NCBI RefSeq assembly: GCF_021502675.1
Contig: NZ_JAKFHA010000016.1
Coordinates: forward strand, 100,741-164,740
Length of the DNA: 64,000 nt
From: Yinghuangia soli
Lineage (GTDB): Bacteria; Actinomycetota; Actinomycetes; Streptomycetales; Streptomycetaceae
Reading direction: 5' to 3'
Below, piece after piece: positions 54,708-63,194 of the stretch. Position 1 is the first letter of the stretch. Every line of letters starts with the position of its first letter. Under the pieces are notes generated by a model. That model was not told the origin of the DNA and did no database searches. It saw only the letters and a program-made list of their open reading frames with translations. A program made the translations under genes and the position numbers.

Positions 54708-55567
54708 CCGACGCGCGGCACCTCTCCGCACGCCGCCCCGGCCAGGATGGCGTCCCGTGCGGCCAATGCCGCGGCCAGCAGCATCTCGTCCAGGACTATC
54801 TCGGCATCCAGGGTCGAGTCGTTGACGGGGATGCGGATACGGCGGTCGATCAGCGCGGTGACATGGGGCAACGCAGGCAGGGCGTGCCCGCCCATGCGGC
54901 CTAGGGCCGACAAGTAGTACTCGCCGCAGGTGTACTGGTCGAGATGCGGCGTCATGACGTCCAAGAGCCGCGACAGAGCCGTCGGCCCCGCATGCCGCAA
55001 CCACAGCGGCGCCGCCTCCGCAGCGGTGCGGCCGGGCCACCGGAACGTGAGGTTGTAGAGCTGCGCGGCCTGCCGGAAGGTCAGCGGTCCGGCGTCCAGC
55101 AGCGCGCCGAAGATCTCGGGCGCGTACTTCAGCCGGCCGATCCCGACGGGCTTGGCGGCGAGCAGCTCGGCCGCGGCGGCCCTGTCGTACACAGGAGGCG
55201 TCGACGGCCGCCGCACATACGGCGAGTACGCCCCACCGGTCAGCACCGCCGGCAGAGCCGCATGCTCGCGCCGGGCCGCGGACGAGAGCAACGCGGTCGC
55301 CAGAGCTTCGGCCAGAGCCGGCGACGCCGTCTCACCGGCCTGCGGGACGAGCAGCGGCAGCAGCTCCACCGCGGAGGCCCGCCAACGCCAGCAGGCCACT
55401 TGCGCGAATTCGGCACCGACGTTGCGGGTCCTCGGCGTGGCCAGCAAGCGCGCAGCGACCGCACAGGCCGCCTCTTCGCGCTCCTGCCGCACGAACAGGA
55501 AAGCCCACCGCCACCCGACGCCGCCCCCGCTCATCGGCTGCGGGTACGGTCGGCCCTTCGGACGCAT
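54704..55567 (-). CDS. hypothetical protein, possibly a 5'-truncated helical-repeat gene
   Basis: A 287-residue open frame with actinobacterial codon bias and a soluble helical composition (AAELLAAKPVGIGRLKYAPE, ALPALPHVTALIDRRIRIPV). It looks like the C-terminal part of a HEAT-like protein, because the N-terminus begins abruptly with MRPKGRPYPQPMSGGG and has no clear ribosome binding site. Its 3' end touches the -35 of the merR promoter. The neighbour at 50.2 kb is a similar helical-repeat protein. I cannot tell whether it is intact or degenerate. Confidence 0.55.
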   Translation of the reverse strand: MRPKGRPYPQPMSGGGVGWRWAFLFVRQEREEAACAVAARLLATPRTRNVGAEFAQVACWRWRASAVELLPLLVPQAGETASPALAEALATALLSSAARREHAALPAVLTGGAYSPYVRRPSTPPVYDRAAAAELLAAKPVGIGRLKYAPEIFGALLDAGPLTFRQAAQLYNLTFRWPGRTAAEAAPLWLRHAGPTALSRLLDVMTPHLDQYTCGEYYLSALGRMGGHALPALPHVTALIDRRIRIPVNDSTLDAEIVLDEMLLAAALAARDAILAGAACGEVPRVG

Positions 55568-55669
55568 CTGTGTTCGGTCATGAGGGCGAGCCTGCCAGGG
55601 TGGCCGCCGGAACGGCCACTGAAAATCCCGTGCCGCCGGCCGCCCGTCGCCCCGATCCCGCGCCCAGGC

Positions 55670-56698
55670 TCAGCGCGGGCCGTACGTATGCAGGTAGAGC
55701 ACCGTGCCGTTGCCGAGTTCGCGGCGGGTGTTCAGGTCCTTCAGGGCGGCCAAGGCCTTTGCCGTGTATACGGGTTCGAGGACCGGGCCGTCTGCTGCCG
55801 CGCTGGTGCGGACGAGTTGTTCGGCGGCCGGAGTGGGGTGGCCATAGCCGGGGCCGAGCCAGTCGCGGCGCAGGGTGACGTCCTCGGGCTGCAGGCCGGC
55901 GATGGTGAAGTTGCCGGTGCGTTTGCGGAGCAGGCGCGCGGTCTTGTTGGCCAGGCCCACGATGGTCTTCGCGTCCAGCGTGAGCTGGTCGTTGACCACG
56001 ATGCCGAGGACGCGCGTGCGGAGACCGGCGAAGCGCAGGCCGAGAGCGAGACCGGCTGCTGTGCCGCCGCTGCCGACCGGGAGGACCACGTACGAGGGTT
56101 CCGGCAGGAGGCCGGCCGAGACCTGGGTGGCGATCTCCAGGCCGGCTTCGACGTATCCGAGCACGCCGACCGGCGAGGACCCGCCGGTCGGGAGGAGGTA
56201 CGCGGGGCGGAACCGGCCCTCCCGGAAGGCACCGTGACGCATCATCAGCCAGGGCGCGGCGGCGTATGTCCGGGCCACGGTACGCGTGCGGTGTACGACG
56301 GCGCCGGACGCCTCCAGGCGTTCGAGCTGCAGGCGGACGTGGTCGTCGATCGGCTGGTCGACCAGCGCGAGGGCGCAGCCGAGGCCGTGCGCGCGGGCGT
56401 ACCGGGCGGTGGCCAGGCCGTGGTTCGTGCCGAGGGCGCCGAAGGTGAGGATGGCCGGGGACCGCCGGGCGAGGGCGTCCGGGATGATCCATTCGAGCTT
56501 GCGGACCTTGTTGCCGCCGGCGATGTCGCCGTAGCCGCTTTCGTCCTTGATCCAGACGTCCGCGGGGCCGTCGGCCAGCCCGGGCAGCGGCGCGACGGGC
56601 GTCGGGCGCGTGCCGAGCGGTAGGTACGGGACTGCCTCGTCGAGGAACGCGTACCGCTCGTACAGCAGCGGAACTGCCTTCAGGGGTACGTCGGTCAC
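55670..56698 (-). CDS. PLP-dependent ACC deaminase/D-cysteine desulfhydrase family enzyme
   Basis: A 342-residue fold-type II PLP enzyme. The cofactor lysine lies in DIAGGNKVRKLEW, the family's diagnostic motif, followed by ILTFGALGTNHGLATA. The glycine-rich phosphate loop is LPVGSGGTAAGLALG. Without the substrate-pocket residues compared to references I cannot separate ACC deaminase from D-cysteine desulfhydrase; the family name is safe. The GTG start overlaps the stop of the TetR gene by four bases, so they are coexpressed. Confidence 0.85.
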   Translation of the reverse strand: MTDVPLKAVPLLYERYAFLDEAVPYLPLGTRPTPVAPLPGLADGPADVWIKDESGYGDIAGGNKVRKLEWIIPDALARRSPAILTFGALGTNHGLATARYARAHGLGCALALVDQPIDDHVRLQLERLEASGAVVHRTRTVARTYAAAPWLMMRHGAFREGRFRPAYLLPTGGSSPVGVLGYVEAGLEIATQVSAGLLPEPSYVVLPVGSGGTAAGLALGLRFAGLRTRVLGIVVNDQLTLDAKTIVGLANKTARLLRKRTGNFTIAGLQPEDVTLRRDWLGPGYGHPTPAAEQLVRTSAAADGPVLEPVYTAKALAALKDLNTRRELGNGTVLYLHTYGPR

Positions 56699-57315
56699 TG
56701 CGCGGTGCCACCTCCGCCTGCGGCGCAGATTCCCCGTTCGAGGGTGCGCACGGTATTCGCGGCGGCCACGTGCCGCGGCATGGTCCCGCGCGCGGCCATC
56801 TCGGCGCCCGTGTAGACGAGCGCCCACAGCACGCCGCGTATCCACACCGGGTCCGCCTCGGGGTCGAACGCGCCTTCCGCCTGGCCGCGTTCGATGAGCG
56901 CGAGGACCTGGCGGTCGGTCGGATCGTCCTCTTCGTCCGGGAGCTGCTCGAAGATGTGCGGGTCGCCGAAGACGAAGACCAGGCGGTCGCCCGCCCCTAC
57001 GAGCGCGGTGGCCAGGCGGCGCATGGCGTCGAGTGCGGGGCCCTGGTCGATGGCCGCTTCTTCGAGCGCCTGCGCCATGTGGGCCAGCGAGTCCTCGACG
57101 GCTGCGGACACCAGTTCGTCGCGGTCCGGGAAGTAGCGGTGCAGGGTGCTGCGGCCGACCTCTGCCGCCTGCGCGATGTCCGCGAGGGTCGCCCGCCGGT
57201 TGCGGGCCAGGACCTCGGCGGCGGCGTCGAGGATCGCGCGCCGGGTGCGGCCGCGGGTTCCGGATTCGGGCCGGGCGTCGCCGCGCGTATCGGGGCCGGG
57301 TGGGGTGGTGCGCAC
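56695..57315 (-). CDS. TetR-family transcriptional regulator
   Basis: A 206-residue regulator. The helix-turn-helix lies around residues 25-70: RRAILDAAAEVLARNRRATL then DIAQAAEVGRSTLHRYFPDR. The C-terminal helical domain is the ligand and dimer part. The GTG at 57315 has no ribosome binding site; TATCTT lies six bases upstream, so the transcript is probably leaderless. It is divergent from an ABC exporter gene, with a palindrome in the gap, and coupled to the PLP enzyme gene. Confidence 0.92.
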   Translation of the reverse strand: MRTTPPGPDTRGDARPESGTRGRTRRAILDAAAEVLARNRRATLADIAQAAEVGRSTLHRYFPDRDELVSAAVEDSLAHMAQALEEAAIDQGPALDAMRRLATALVGAGDRLVFVFGDPHIFEQLPDEEDDPTDRQVLALIERGQAEGAFDPEADPVWIRGVLWALVYTGAEMAARGTMPRHVAAANTVRTLERGICAAGGGGTAQ

Positions 57316-57321
57316 GTTCCG

Positions 57322-57384
57322 AAGATAGCAGCCCGCTTCCCGTAATGAGACTTGCCAGATTCTTAGTGGGACATTAGTGTCCCA
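57322..57384. promoter_or_regulatory. TetR operator region between tetR and ABC exporter genes
   Basis: TGGGACA-TTAG-TGTCCCA, a palindrome with perfect 7-bp arms, lies at 57367-57384. On the minus strand TATCTT (57327-57322) is the regulator's -10. The palindrome is the best candidate operator. A second TTAGTG half-site sits just upstream at 57363-57368. Confidence 0.65.
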
Positions 57385-57521
57385 AAAAGCGGCAGTGAAG
57401 ACTCATTGCGCCGCCTGCCCGCCTCCGGGCCTGCCGGACCTTGCCGAACCATGCCGCACCTTCCGGTGCCTTCCCGCGCCTTCCCGATATGTGCCGTTCC
57501 CAGCCGAAGGGTCGCCCCCTC

Positions 57522-59339
57522 GTGCCCAATCTCCGCCTTCTCTGGTCCTTCGTCCGCCCGCACCGCCGCACGCTTCTGCTCGGACTGGTGCTCGGGCTCT
57601 TCGTCACCGCCACCACCCTCGCCAGTCCGCTGGCCACCAAGTGGGTCCTCGACGGGCTCGCCGACTCGCGTCCGATCGCCCCCGCGGTCGCCGTGCTGGC
57701 CGGCCTGCTCGTGCTCGGCTCGGCGGTCCAGGCGTACCAGTGGATCCTGCTCGGCCGCATGGGCGAGCAGGTCGTCCGGGATGCCCGCAGTTCGATGGTC
57801 CGCCGCCTGCTGCGCCTGCGGGTGGGCGAGCTGACCGGCCGCTCCAGCGGCGAGCTGGTCGCCCGGGTCACCTCGGACACCGTGCTCATCCGCGAGGCGG
57901 CCGCCTCCAGCCTCGCGCAACTGCTCAACGGCATCGTGGGGTTGGTCGGCGCGCTCGTGCTCATGGCGTTCCTCGACCTCGTGCTGTTCGCGACGACCGT
58001 CGGCGCGCTGACGGTGGTCGCGGTGATCGTCGCGGTCCTCATGCCGCGCATGGCCAAGGCGCAGGCGGCCGCACAGGAGTCGGTCGGCCGCCTCGGCGCG
58101 GCCCTCGACGGCGCGTTGCGCGCCATCCGCACGGTCAAGTCGGCCCGCGCCGAGGAGCGCGAGTCGCAGCGCATCGAGGCCGAGGCCGACGCATCCGCCC
58201 GGCACAGCGTGCGCGCGGTCCGCATCACGGCCGCGGTCTGGACGATCACGCTGGCCGGCGTGCAGCTCGCGATCCTGCTGATCCTGGCGATCGGCGCCTA
58301 CCGGGTGGACAGCGGCGCCCTGTCCGTGTCCAGCCTGGTCGCCTTCATCCTGTACGCCTTCCAACTCGTCGAACCGGCCACCGAACTCGCCCAGGTCTTC
58401 TCGCAGTTGCAGTCCGGCATCGCGGCGGCGACGCGCATCCGGCAACTGGACGAGCTGGAGGTCGAGGAGCACGGAGCGGACCCCTTGGGGGAGCCGCGGC
58501 ACAAGGCCGCCCCCGAGTCGGGCGCACCGCTCCCGGCGCCCGCCCCCGCGTACCGCCACGCCGACGTCCCGGCGCTCTCCTTCCACGACGTCACCGCACG
58601 GTACGGCCCCGAGGCGCCAGCCGCGCTCGACGGCGTGACCTTCGCGATCCCGCGTACCGGCCATACGGCGATCGTCGGCCCGTCCGGGGCGGGCAAGACC
58701 ACGCTCTTCTCGCTCATGCTGGAGTTCCTGCCCGCCGACACCGGCGAACTGCGCCTGGACGGACGACCGTTGGCGCACTGGCCGGCGTACGAGGCGCGCC
58801 GCCGCATCGCCTACGTCGAGCAGGACACCCCGCTCGTGCCCGGCACGCTCGCCGACAACCTGCGCTACATGCGCCCGGCCGCCACCGACGACGACCTGTG
58901 GGACGCCTTGCGCGCGGTACGCCTCGACGAGCGCGCCAAGGCCTTCCCCGACGGCCTCGACACCGTCCTCGCGGACACCGCCGTATCCGGCGGAGAGCGC
59001 CAACGCATCGCCATCGCCCGGGCGTTCGTCGCCGACCCGCAGATCCTGCTGCTCGACGAGGCCACCGCGCAGCTCGACGGGCTCACCGAAGCGGCCGTCC
59101 AGGACTTCATCCGGGAACGCGCCCGGCACGCGGCCGTCGTCACCATCGCGCACCGCCTGTCGACCGTGGTCGAGGCCGACCGCATCGTCGTCCTCGAACT
59201 CGGCCGCTGCCGCGCCATCGGCACCCACGCCGAACTCGTCGAGAACGACACCCTCTACCGCGACATGGTCACCGCCCTGCGGGTGAGCTCCGCCATCGGC
59301 GACGTCTCCCGCGAGACCCCCAGCCACGCCCGCGCGTAG
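57522..59339 (+). CDS. ABC transporter, fused permease and ATPase
   Basis: A half-transporter of 605 residues, probably a homodimer exporter. Six transmembrane helices occupy residues 1 to about 290. The ATPase has Walker A GPSGAGKT, a Q-loop (AYVEQDTPLVPGTLADNLRY), signature VSGGERQRIAIARAF, Walker B ILLLDEATAQLD and switch histidine TIAHRLST; all are intact. I chose the GTG at 57522 with GAAGGG about twelve bases before it; an ATG at 57489 is possible. Control by the divergent TetR regulator suggests a drug or lipid exporter. Confidence 0.9.
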   Translation: MPNLRLLWSFVRPHRRTLLLGLVLGLFVTATTLASPLATKWVLDGLADSRPIAPAVAVLAGLLVLGSAVQAYQWILLGRMGEQVVRDARSSMVRRLLRLRVGELTGRSSGELVARVTSDTVLIREAAASSLAQLLNGIVGLVGALVLMAFLDLVLFATTVGALTVVAVIVAVLMPRMAKAQAAAQESVGRLGAALDGALRAIRTVKSARAEERESQRIEAEADASARHSVRAVRITAAVWTITLAGVQLAILLILAIGAYRVDSGALSVSSLVAFILYAFQLVEPATELAQVFSQLQSGIAAATRIRQLDELEVEEHGADPLGEPRHKAAPESGAPLPAPAPAYRHADVPALSFHDVTARYGPEAPAALDGVTFAIPRTGHTAIVGPSGAGKTTLFSLMLEFLPADTGELRLDGRPLAHWPAYEARRRIAYVEQDTPLVPGTLADNLRYMRPAATDDDLWDALRAVRLDERAKAFPDGLDTVLADTAVSGGERQRIAIARAFVADPQILLLDEATAQLDGLTEAAVQDFIRERARHAAVVTIAHRLSTVVEADRIVVLELGRCRAIGTHAELVENDTLYRDMVTALRVSSAIGDVSRETPSHARA

Positions 59340-59501
59340 CGGGCCGACACGGGTGGCGGCCCTGGTGGCCGGTCCTGGGCGCCGTCACCCGTTCAGGGCT
59401 ATTTGCCGCAACCCGCGACGAATCCGCCCCCGGCATGGGACCCTGCCGGGGGCGGCGTCCGGACGGCGGCCGCCCACCGGCCGTCGGCGAAGGGGGACCC
59501 G

Positions 59502-61814
59502 ATGGGGGCTCAAGGGCATGCGCACGACATGGACCGGCGGCGCTTCCTCGGCTACGTCCTCGCCGCGCCCGTCCTGACCGCCGCCGCACGACTCGGCGCC
59601 GACCTCGCCGCACCCGAACAGGCCGCTGCCGCAGTGCCGTCGCTGCCCGGACCCGCCGAGATCCTGAACCTCAACGACATGCTCACCGTCGCCGCCCTGC
59701 CCACCGCGGGCCTGATCGGCGTACAGCTCCACCCCGACGGCACCGCGTCCTTCGCGCTGCCGCGCGCCGAAGTGGGCCAGGGCATCACCACGTCCAGCGC
59801 GATGCTGATCGCCGAGGAACTCGACCTGCCGCTCGACCGGATCCGCGTCACGCTCGCCGACGCCCGCCCCGAACTGCTGTTCAACCAGCTGACCGGCGGG
59901 TCCAACACCACCATCTCGACCTACCTGCCCATCCGGGTCGCCGCGGCGACCGCGCGCGGCCGCCTGCTCGCCGCCGCCGCGGCCGCGTTCGGCGAACCCG
60001 TCACGGCGCTCACCACCCGTCTCGGGGTGGTCACGTCCGCGGCCGGACGGACCGCGACGTACGCCGAACTTGCCGTCGCCGCAGCCAGTCGGACGACCCT
60101 GCAGGTGGCCGTCGAGCTCAAGCCCGCGCGCGACTTCGCCGTCATCGGCACTCCGCGCAACCGCATCGACGCACGTGCCGCGGTCACCGGGCGCAAGCAG
60201 TACGCCATGGACCTCCAGGTCCCGGGCGCCCTTCCGGCCATGATCTGCCGCCCGCCGACCATCAACGGCACCGTGCGGTCCGTTGCCAACCTCGCCGCGG
60301 TGCGCGCGATGCCCGGCATCACCGACGTCGCGGTCGTCTCCACGGGCGTCGCGGTCCGCGGCCGCACCTTCGGCCAGTGCATCGACGCGGTCCGGGCCCT
60401 GCAGGTCGCCTGGGGCCCGGGCACCGCCGAAGGCGCCTCGGACGCGACCGTGCGCGAAGAGCTACGCCGCGCCGAACTCCCGCTCGTCGTACCTCCCTTG
60501 CCGATCCTGACCAAGGCCGTGGACGTCCGCTTCACCTTCCCGTTCGCCGGGAACAGCGCGCTGGAGACCAACTGCGCCATCGCGGACGTACGCGCCGACC
60601 GCGCCGAGGTGTGGGGTTCGCTGAAGTCGCCGATCGTCGCCCAGGAGCAGATCGCGCTGCGCCTCGGACTCCCGGTCTCCGCTGTGCAGGTGCATGTCGT
60701 CGACGGGGGAGGGTCGTTCGGCCGCAAGCTCTTCTCCGACGCCGCACTGGAAGCCGCCGAGGTCTCCAAGGCGATGGGCAAGCCGGTCAAACTCATGTGG
60801 CACCGCGCCGACGACGTACGCCAGGGCCGCACCCACCCCATGTCCACCTCCCGCGTCCGCGCCACGCACTCGCTCGGCCAAGTGCTCAGCTATGAGCAGC
60901 GCCACACCTCGGTCGCCACCGACTTCGGGCACGGCCTCGGCGAGGTCATCACCGCGACCGCCGCGCAACTCCCGGTCGGGGGTCTTGCGTTCTCCGAGAC
61001 CATCTTCGTGCTCACCCAGGAGACGCCGTACAACTTCGGCGTCGTCACCCAGCTGCTCAGCGAGGTCGACAAGGGCTTCAACACCGGCAGCATGCGCAAC
61101 ATCTACTCGCCCAACGTGCGGTGCGCGCAGGAGCTGGTGGTCGACCGCATCGCCGCCGACATGGGCAAGGACCCCTACCGGTTCCGCCGCGACTTCCTCA
61201 AGGACGCCCGGGCCCGCGCGGTCCTCGACAAGGCCGCCGAACTCGGCCAATGGGGCCGCGCGATGCCGGCCGGCACCGCGCAGGGCATCGCGCTGCACCC
61301 CGAGTACCACTCGGTCGCCGCCGTCCTCGTGGAGATCGACTGCCGCCCGCAGACCACCGGGCGCACGATCCCGAACGCCGTCACCGGGCCGCGCGTCACC
61401 AAGGCCGTCTGCGCGGTGGACGTCGGGCTCGCGGTCAACCCGCGCGGCCTCGAAGCCCAGATGATGGGCGGCATCATGGACGGCATCGCGCTCGCCCTCA
61501 CCTCCAGCCTGCACCTGAAGGACGGTGCCTTCCTGGAGGCCAGCTGGGACAACTACTTCTACACCCGGCAGTGGAACACCCCTGCCGAACTGGAGGTGTT
61601 CGTGATGCCGCCGACCACCGGCGAACCCGGCGGCGCGGGGGAGCTGGCCGTGGCGAGCGCGATGGCGGCAGTGGCCTGCGCGTACCGCCGGGCCACCGGG
61701 ACCATGCCGACCACGTTCCCGATCAACCACGACGCCCCGCTCGCGTTCGAACCCAAGCCGACCGTGCCGCCGGTGCCCGCCTCGCCCACCGACGGCCTCG
61801 ACCGCGCGTACTGA
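59502..61814 (+). CDS. exported molybdenum hydroxylase large subunit (isoquinoline 1-oxidoreductase type)
   Basis: A 770-residue molybdopterin-binding subunit of the xanthine-oxidase family. The N-terminal DRRRFLG followed by a hydrophobic stretch is a Tat signal, so it acts outside the membrane. Typical family blocks are ALPRAEVGQGITTSSAMLIA, GGSFGRKLFSDAALEA and, near the end, the catalytic-glutamate region TGEPGGAGELAVASAMA. This arrangement matches the isoquinoline 1-oxidoreductase beta group. AAGGGGGA lies just before the ATG at 59502. The small subunit follows after 24 bases. No FAD subunit gene is present. Confidence 0.88.
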   Translation: MGAQGHAHDMDRRRFLGYVLAAPVLTAAARLGADLAAPEQAAAAVPSLPGPAEILNLNDMLTVAALPTAGLIGVQLHPDGTASFALPRAEVGQGITTSSAMLIAEELDLPLDRIRVTLADARPELLFNQLTGGSNTTISTYLPIRVAAATARGRLLAAAAAAFGEPVTALTTRLGVVTSAAGRTATYAELAVAAASRTTLQVAVELKPARDFAVIGTPRNRIDARAAVTGRKQYAMDLQVPGALPAMICRPPTINGTVRSVANLAAVRAMPGITDVAVVSTGVAVRGRTFGQCIDAVRALQVAWGPGTAEGASDATVREELRRAELPLVVPPLPILTKAVDVRFTFPFAGNSALETNCAIADVRADRAEVWGSLKSPIVAQEQIALRLGLPVSAVQVHVVDGGGSFGRKLFSDAALEAAEVSKAMGKPVKLMWHRADDVRQGRTHPMSTSRVRATHSLGQVLSYEQRHTSVATDFGHGLGEVITATAAQLPVGGLAFSETIFVLTQETPYNFGVVTQLLSEVDKGFNTGSMRNIYSPNVRCAQELVVDRIAADMGKDPYRFRRDFLKDARARAVLDKAAELGQWGRAMPAGTAQGIALHPEYHSVAAVLVEIDCRPQTTGRTIPNAVTGPRVTKAVCAVDVGLAVNPRGLEAQMMGGIMDGIALALTSSLHLKDGAFLEASWDNYFYTRQWNTPAELEVFVMPPTTGEPGGAGELAVASAMAAVACAYRRATGTMPTTFPINHDAPLAFEPKPTVPPVPASPTDGLDRAY

Positions 61815-61838
61815 CGGCCCCTACCGACGGAGAACGCG

Positions 61839-62315
61839 ATGCCCCAGCACACCTTCCGGCTCAACGGCGAAGAGGTCACGGTCGACATCGAGGACGACGT
61901 ACGCCTGCTGTGGGTGCTGCGCGACGTCCTCGGCGTCACCGGCCCCAAGTACGGCTGCGGCATCGGCGTCTGCCAGGCGTGCACCAGCCACATCAACGGC
62001 AAGGCCTTCAACCCGTGCTCGGTCCGCGTCGCCGACCTCGGCCCGGACGACGAAGTCACCACCATCGAGGGCCTCCCCGCGACCGTCGGCCGCGAACTGC
62101 ACCCCATGCAGGAAGCCTGGCTCGAACACGACGTCGCCCAGTGCGGCTACTGCCAGCCCGGCCAGATCATGGCCGCCGTCGCCAAGGTCCGCCAGGCCCG
62201 CGCGGCCGGCCACGAGATCGGCGACGCCGACCTCGACGAGATCCGCAACATCTGCCGCTGCGGCACCTACTTCCGCATCCGCGAAGCGATCCGCGCCGCC
62301 GCGACCCGCTTTTAG
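61839..62315 (+). CDS. [2Fe-2S] small subunit of molybdenum hydroxylase
   Basis: A 158-residue protein with two iron-sulphur domains. The N-terminal plant-ferredoxin-type site is CGIGVCQAC plus a later cysteine in FNPCSVR; the C-terminal helical domain has CGYCQPGQI and CRCGTYFRI. It passes electrons from the molybdenum centre of the preceding subunit to an acceptor. It has no signal peptide of its own, so it is presumably carried out with its Tat-tagged partner. GGAGA lies eight bases before the ATG. Confidence 0.93.
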   Translation: MPQHTFRLNGEEVTVDIEDDVRLLWVLRDVLGVTGPKYGCGIGVCQACTSHINGKAFNPCSVRVADLGPDDEVTTIEGLPATVGRELHPMQEAWLEHDVAQCGYCQPGQIMAAVAKVRQARAAGHEIGDADLDEIRNICRCGTYFRIREAIRAAATRF

Positions 62316-62328
62316 CGCCGCGGCGCTA
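62313..62328. repeat. 16-bp perfect palindrome containing both convergent stop codons
   Basis: TAGCGCCGCGGCGCTA begins with the TAG stop of the rightward iron-sulphur gene and ends with the TAG stop of the leftward methyltransferase gene. It may act as a minimal bidirectional terminator. Confidence 0.85.
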
Positions 62329-63144
62329 GGCCGTCGCGGCGACCAGGATCGAAGTGAACGGCAGCACCGTCCGGCCGTCCGGGGAGACGTGCATGCAGAG
62401 CAGGTCGGTCAGCGTCTCGGTGTACGCCGCGACCGCATCGGGCCCCTTCCCGGCCACCGCGGGGCCCCACGGCAGCGCGGCCAGCTGACCCGGCGCGAAC
62501 GCCGCCAGCGGCGGCAGCGCCACCTCCGCACTCACCTCGCGCGACGACACGCCCGCGAACCCCGCCGACCGCAGCGCGGCGGTCAACTGCCGTGCCGAGC
62601 AGGCGAAGGCCGCATCGAACGACTCCGCGACCACCGACCCGGCGACCGCCTCGATGGCCAGCCGCTGCGCCAGGAAGAACGGCGAACGGTCCAGCGTCGC
62701 CCACACCGTCAGCACGACCCGGCCACCCGGCCGCAGCACCCGCTTCACCTCGCCCAGTGCCGCCTCCAGGTCCGCGAAGAACTGCGCACCCTGCTGGGCC
62801 ACCACCGCATCGAACTCGTCGTCCTCGTACGGCAGTTTCTCGGCCGCCGCCTGCTGCCAGCGCACCTCGGCGGCATCCGGCCCGGCCCCGGCGAACCCGG
62901 CGGCCACCGCCAGCATTCCCGGGTTCACGTCCACACCCGCGACATGCCCGTCCGGACCGACCGCCGCGGCCGCGGCCCGCGCCACGAAGCCCGTGCCGCA
63001 GGCCAGATCCAGCACCGCCGACCCGCGCGCAAGCCCCGCGGCCTCGACCGCAGCCGCCACGAACGGCGCCATGATCGCCGCCACGTGCTCCTCGTACCGC
63101 CGCGGCGCGTCCGCCCCCACCTGGAAACCCGGTTCAGCACCCAT
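62326..63144 (-). CDS. class I SAM-dependent methyltransferase
   Basis: A 272-residue methyltransferase. Motif I is VLDLACGTGFVARAAAAAVG, the acidic strand end is VAGVDVNPGML, and the post-motif is VKRVLRPGGRVVLTVW, resembling the UbiE/COQ5-like group. The ATG at 63144 lacks a ribosome binding site, and TACAGT (63156-63151 on the minus strand) stands six bases upstream, so a leaderless mRNA is likely. The open frame continues upstream into the next gene's shadow, which I disregard. The substrate is unknown. Confidence 0.87.
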   Translation of the reverse strand: MGAEPGFQVGADAPRRYEEHVAAIMAPFVAAAVEAAGLARGSAVLDLACGTGFVARAAAAAVGPDGHVAGVDVNPGMLAVAAGFAGAGPDAAEVRWQQAAAEKLPYEDDEFDAVVAQQGAQFFADLEAALGEVKRVLRPGGRVVLTVWATLDRSPFFLAQRLAIEAVAGSVVAESFDAAFACSARQLTAALRSAGFAGVSSREVSAEVALPPLAAFAPGQLAALPWGPAVAGKGPDAVAAYTETLTDLLCMHVSPDGRTVLPFTSILVAATA

Positions 63145-63194
63145 AACGGCACTGTACGGCGGACCGCGCCGATCCGAGACCGGCGCCGCGCGGC

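Noticed and set aside
57400-57520. CCTTCC/CTTGCC-rich stretch before the ABC exporter as a tandem repeat
   Set aside because: The copies are too irregular to define a unit; low-complexity leader sequence is enough.
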